Assembly: GCA_913062655.1 (NCBI GenBank)
Contig: CAJXXO010000148.1
Coordinates: 1-6,652 of the forward strand
Direction of reading: 5' to 3'
DNA from: an uncultured Bacteroidota bacterium
GTDB taxonomy: Bacteria; Bacteroidota; Bacteroidia; Chitinophagales; S012-47
Length of the DNA: 6,652 bases
The position numbers and the translations under genes were made by a program. Position 1 is the first letter of the stretch. Every line of letters starts with the position of its first letter. The notes below the pieces were generated by a model, which worked only from the letters and a program-made list of their open reading frames with translations, had not been told where the DNA came from and did no database searches. This document shows, in pieces, positions 6,505-6,652 of this stretch.

Positions 6505-6652
6505 CGGTCCCCGCCTACCGGCAGGCAGGCGCCTCAGGCGGAGAAGCGATCTCGTGTTGTTTAGCATTTACACCCTAACAACCCCATCACACGACTTCGT
6601 CATCCTGATACTCCAAACCCTACCTGTCATGGTGACTGTGCCTTCACGTATC
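6505..6652. repeat. GC-rich inverted-repeat block and probable dispersed intergenic repeat fragment
   Basis: No gene was found from 6461 to the window end. Within it, CCGCCT (6511-6516) can pair with AGGCGG (6536-6541), enclosing CAGG direct repeats (6522-6529); CGCCTCAGGCG (6530-6540) is itself a perfect inverted repeat with a one-base centre. CCTACCGGCAGG and GCGGAGAAGCGATCTCG resemble, from memory, pieces of dispersed intergenic repeats of Bacteroidota and other bacteria. The stretch GTCATGGTGAC (6626-6636) is another short palindrome of the kind such repeats carry. Composition differs sharply from the pepD coding region. A terminator role for pepD is possible, but no T tract directly follows the stem. 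Membership of a repeat family needs a genome-wide search. Confidence 0.4.

Noticed and set aside
6345..6578. 77-codon plus-strand open frame overlapping the pepD end
   Set aside because: It overlaps pepD in another frame, and its distal half translates the GC-rich repeat; it has no start signal or domain, so it is probably spurious.

Overview
The window (about 50% GC) most likely comes from a member of the Bacteroidota. The clues are a TAnnTTTG-type -7 promoter element in front of rsmI, few Shine-Dalgarno sequences ahead of the starts, a short RsmI without the C-terminal extension of E. coli RsmI, and a YkuD_2-type L,D-transpeptidase. The genus cannot be fixed from this sequence; a Saprospirales- or Cytophaga-like lineage is a guess.

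Layout, left to right. (1) 1-1801 (+): the 3' end of an RND-family inner-membrane efflux pump, followed with a 4-base ATGA overlap by a TolC-family outer-membrane channel; this is the distal part of a tripartite efflux operon whose adaptor gene is presumably upstream of the window. (2) 1802-1906: a short spacer with weak terminator-like hairpins. (3) 1907-2623 (+): an exported YkuD_2-family murein L,D-transpeptidase-like protein. (4) 2620-4191 (-): a larger YcbB-like L,D-transpeptidase, convergent with (3); the two genes share the palindromic tetramer CTAG as stop codons. (5) 4210-4878 (-): rsmI, the 16S rRNA C1402 2'-O-methyltransferase, 18 bp upstream of (4) and probably its operon leader. 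(6) 4879-4996: a divergent promoter region containing two back-to-back perfect inverted repeats and a -7 box only four bases from the rsmI start codon. (7) 4997-6460 (+): pepD, a cytosolic metallo-dipeptidase with all metal ligands intact. (8) 6461-6652: non-coding, with a GC-rich inverted-repeat block that looks like part of a dispersed intergenic repeat.

Themes: the left side is drug or metabolite export across both membranes. The middle is cell-wall remodelling, with two unrelated-looking L,D-transpeptidase types side by side, the larger one apparently co-transcribed with a ribosome-modification gene. The right side is peptide catabolism. No CRISPR array, tRNA, rRNA, phage or transposase gene was seen. 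I found no clear new multi-gene system. The points most worth a second look are the inverted-repeat cluster between rsmI and pepD, the paired L,D-transpeptidases sharing a stop tetramer, and the terminal repeat.
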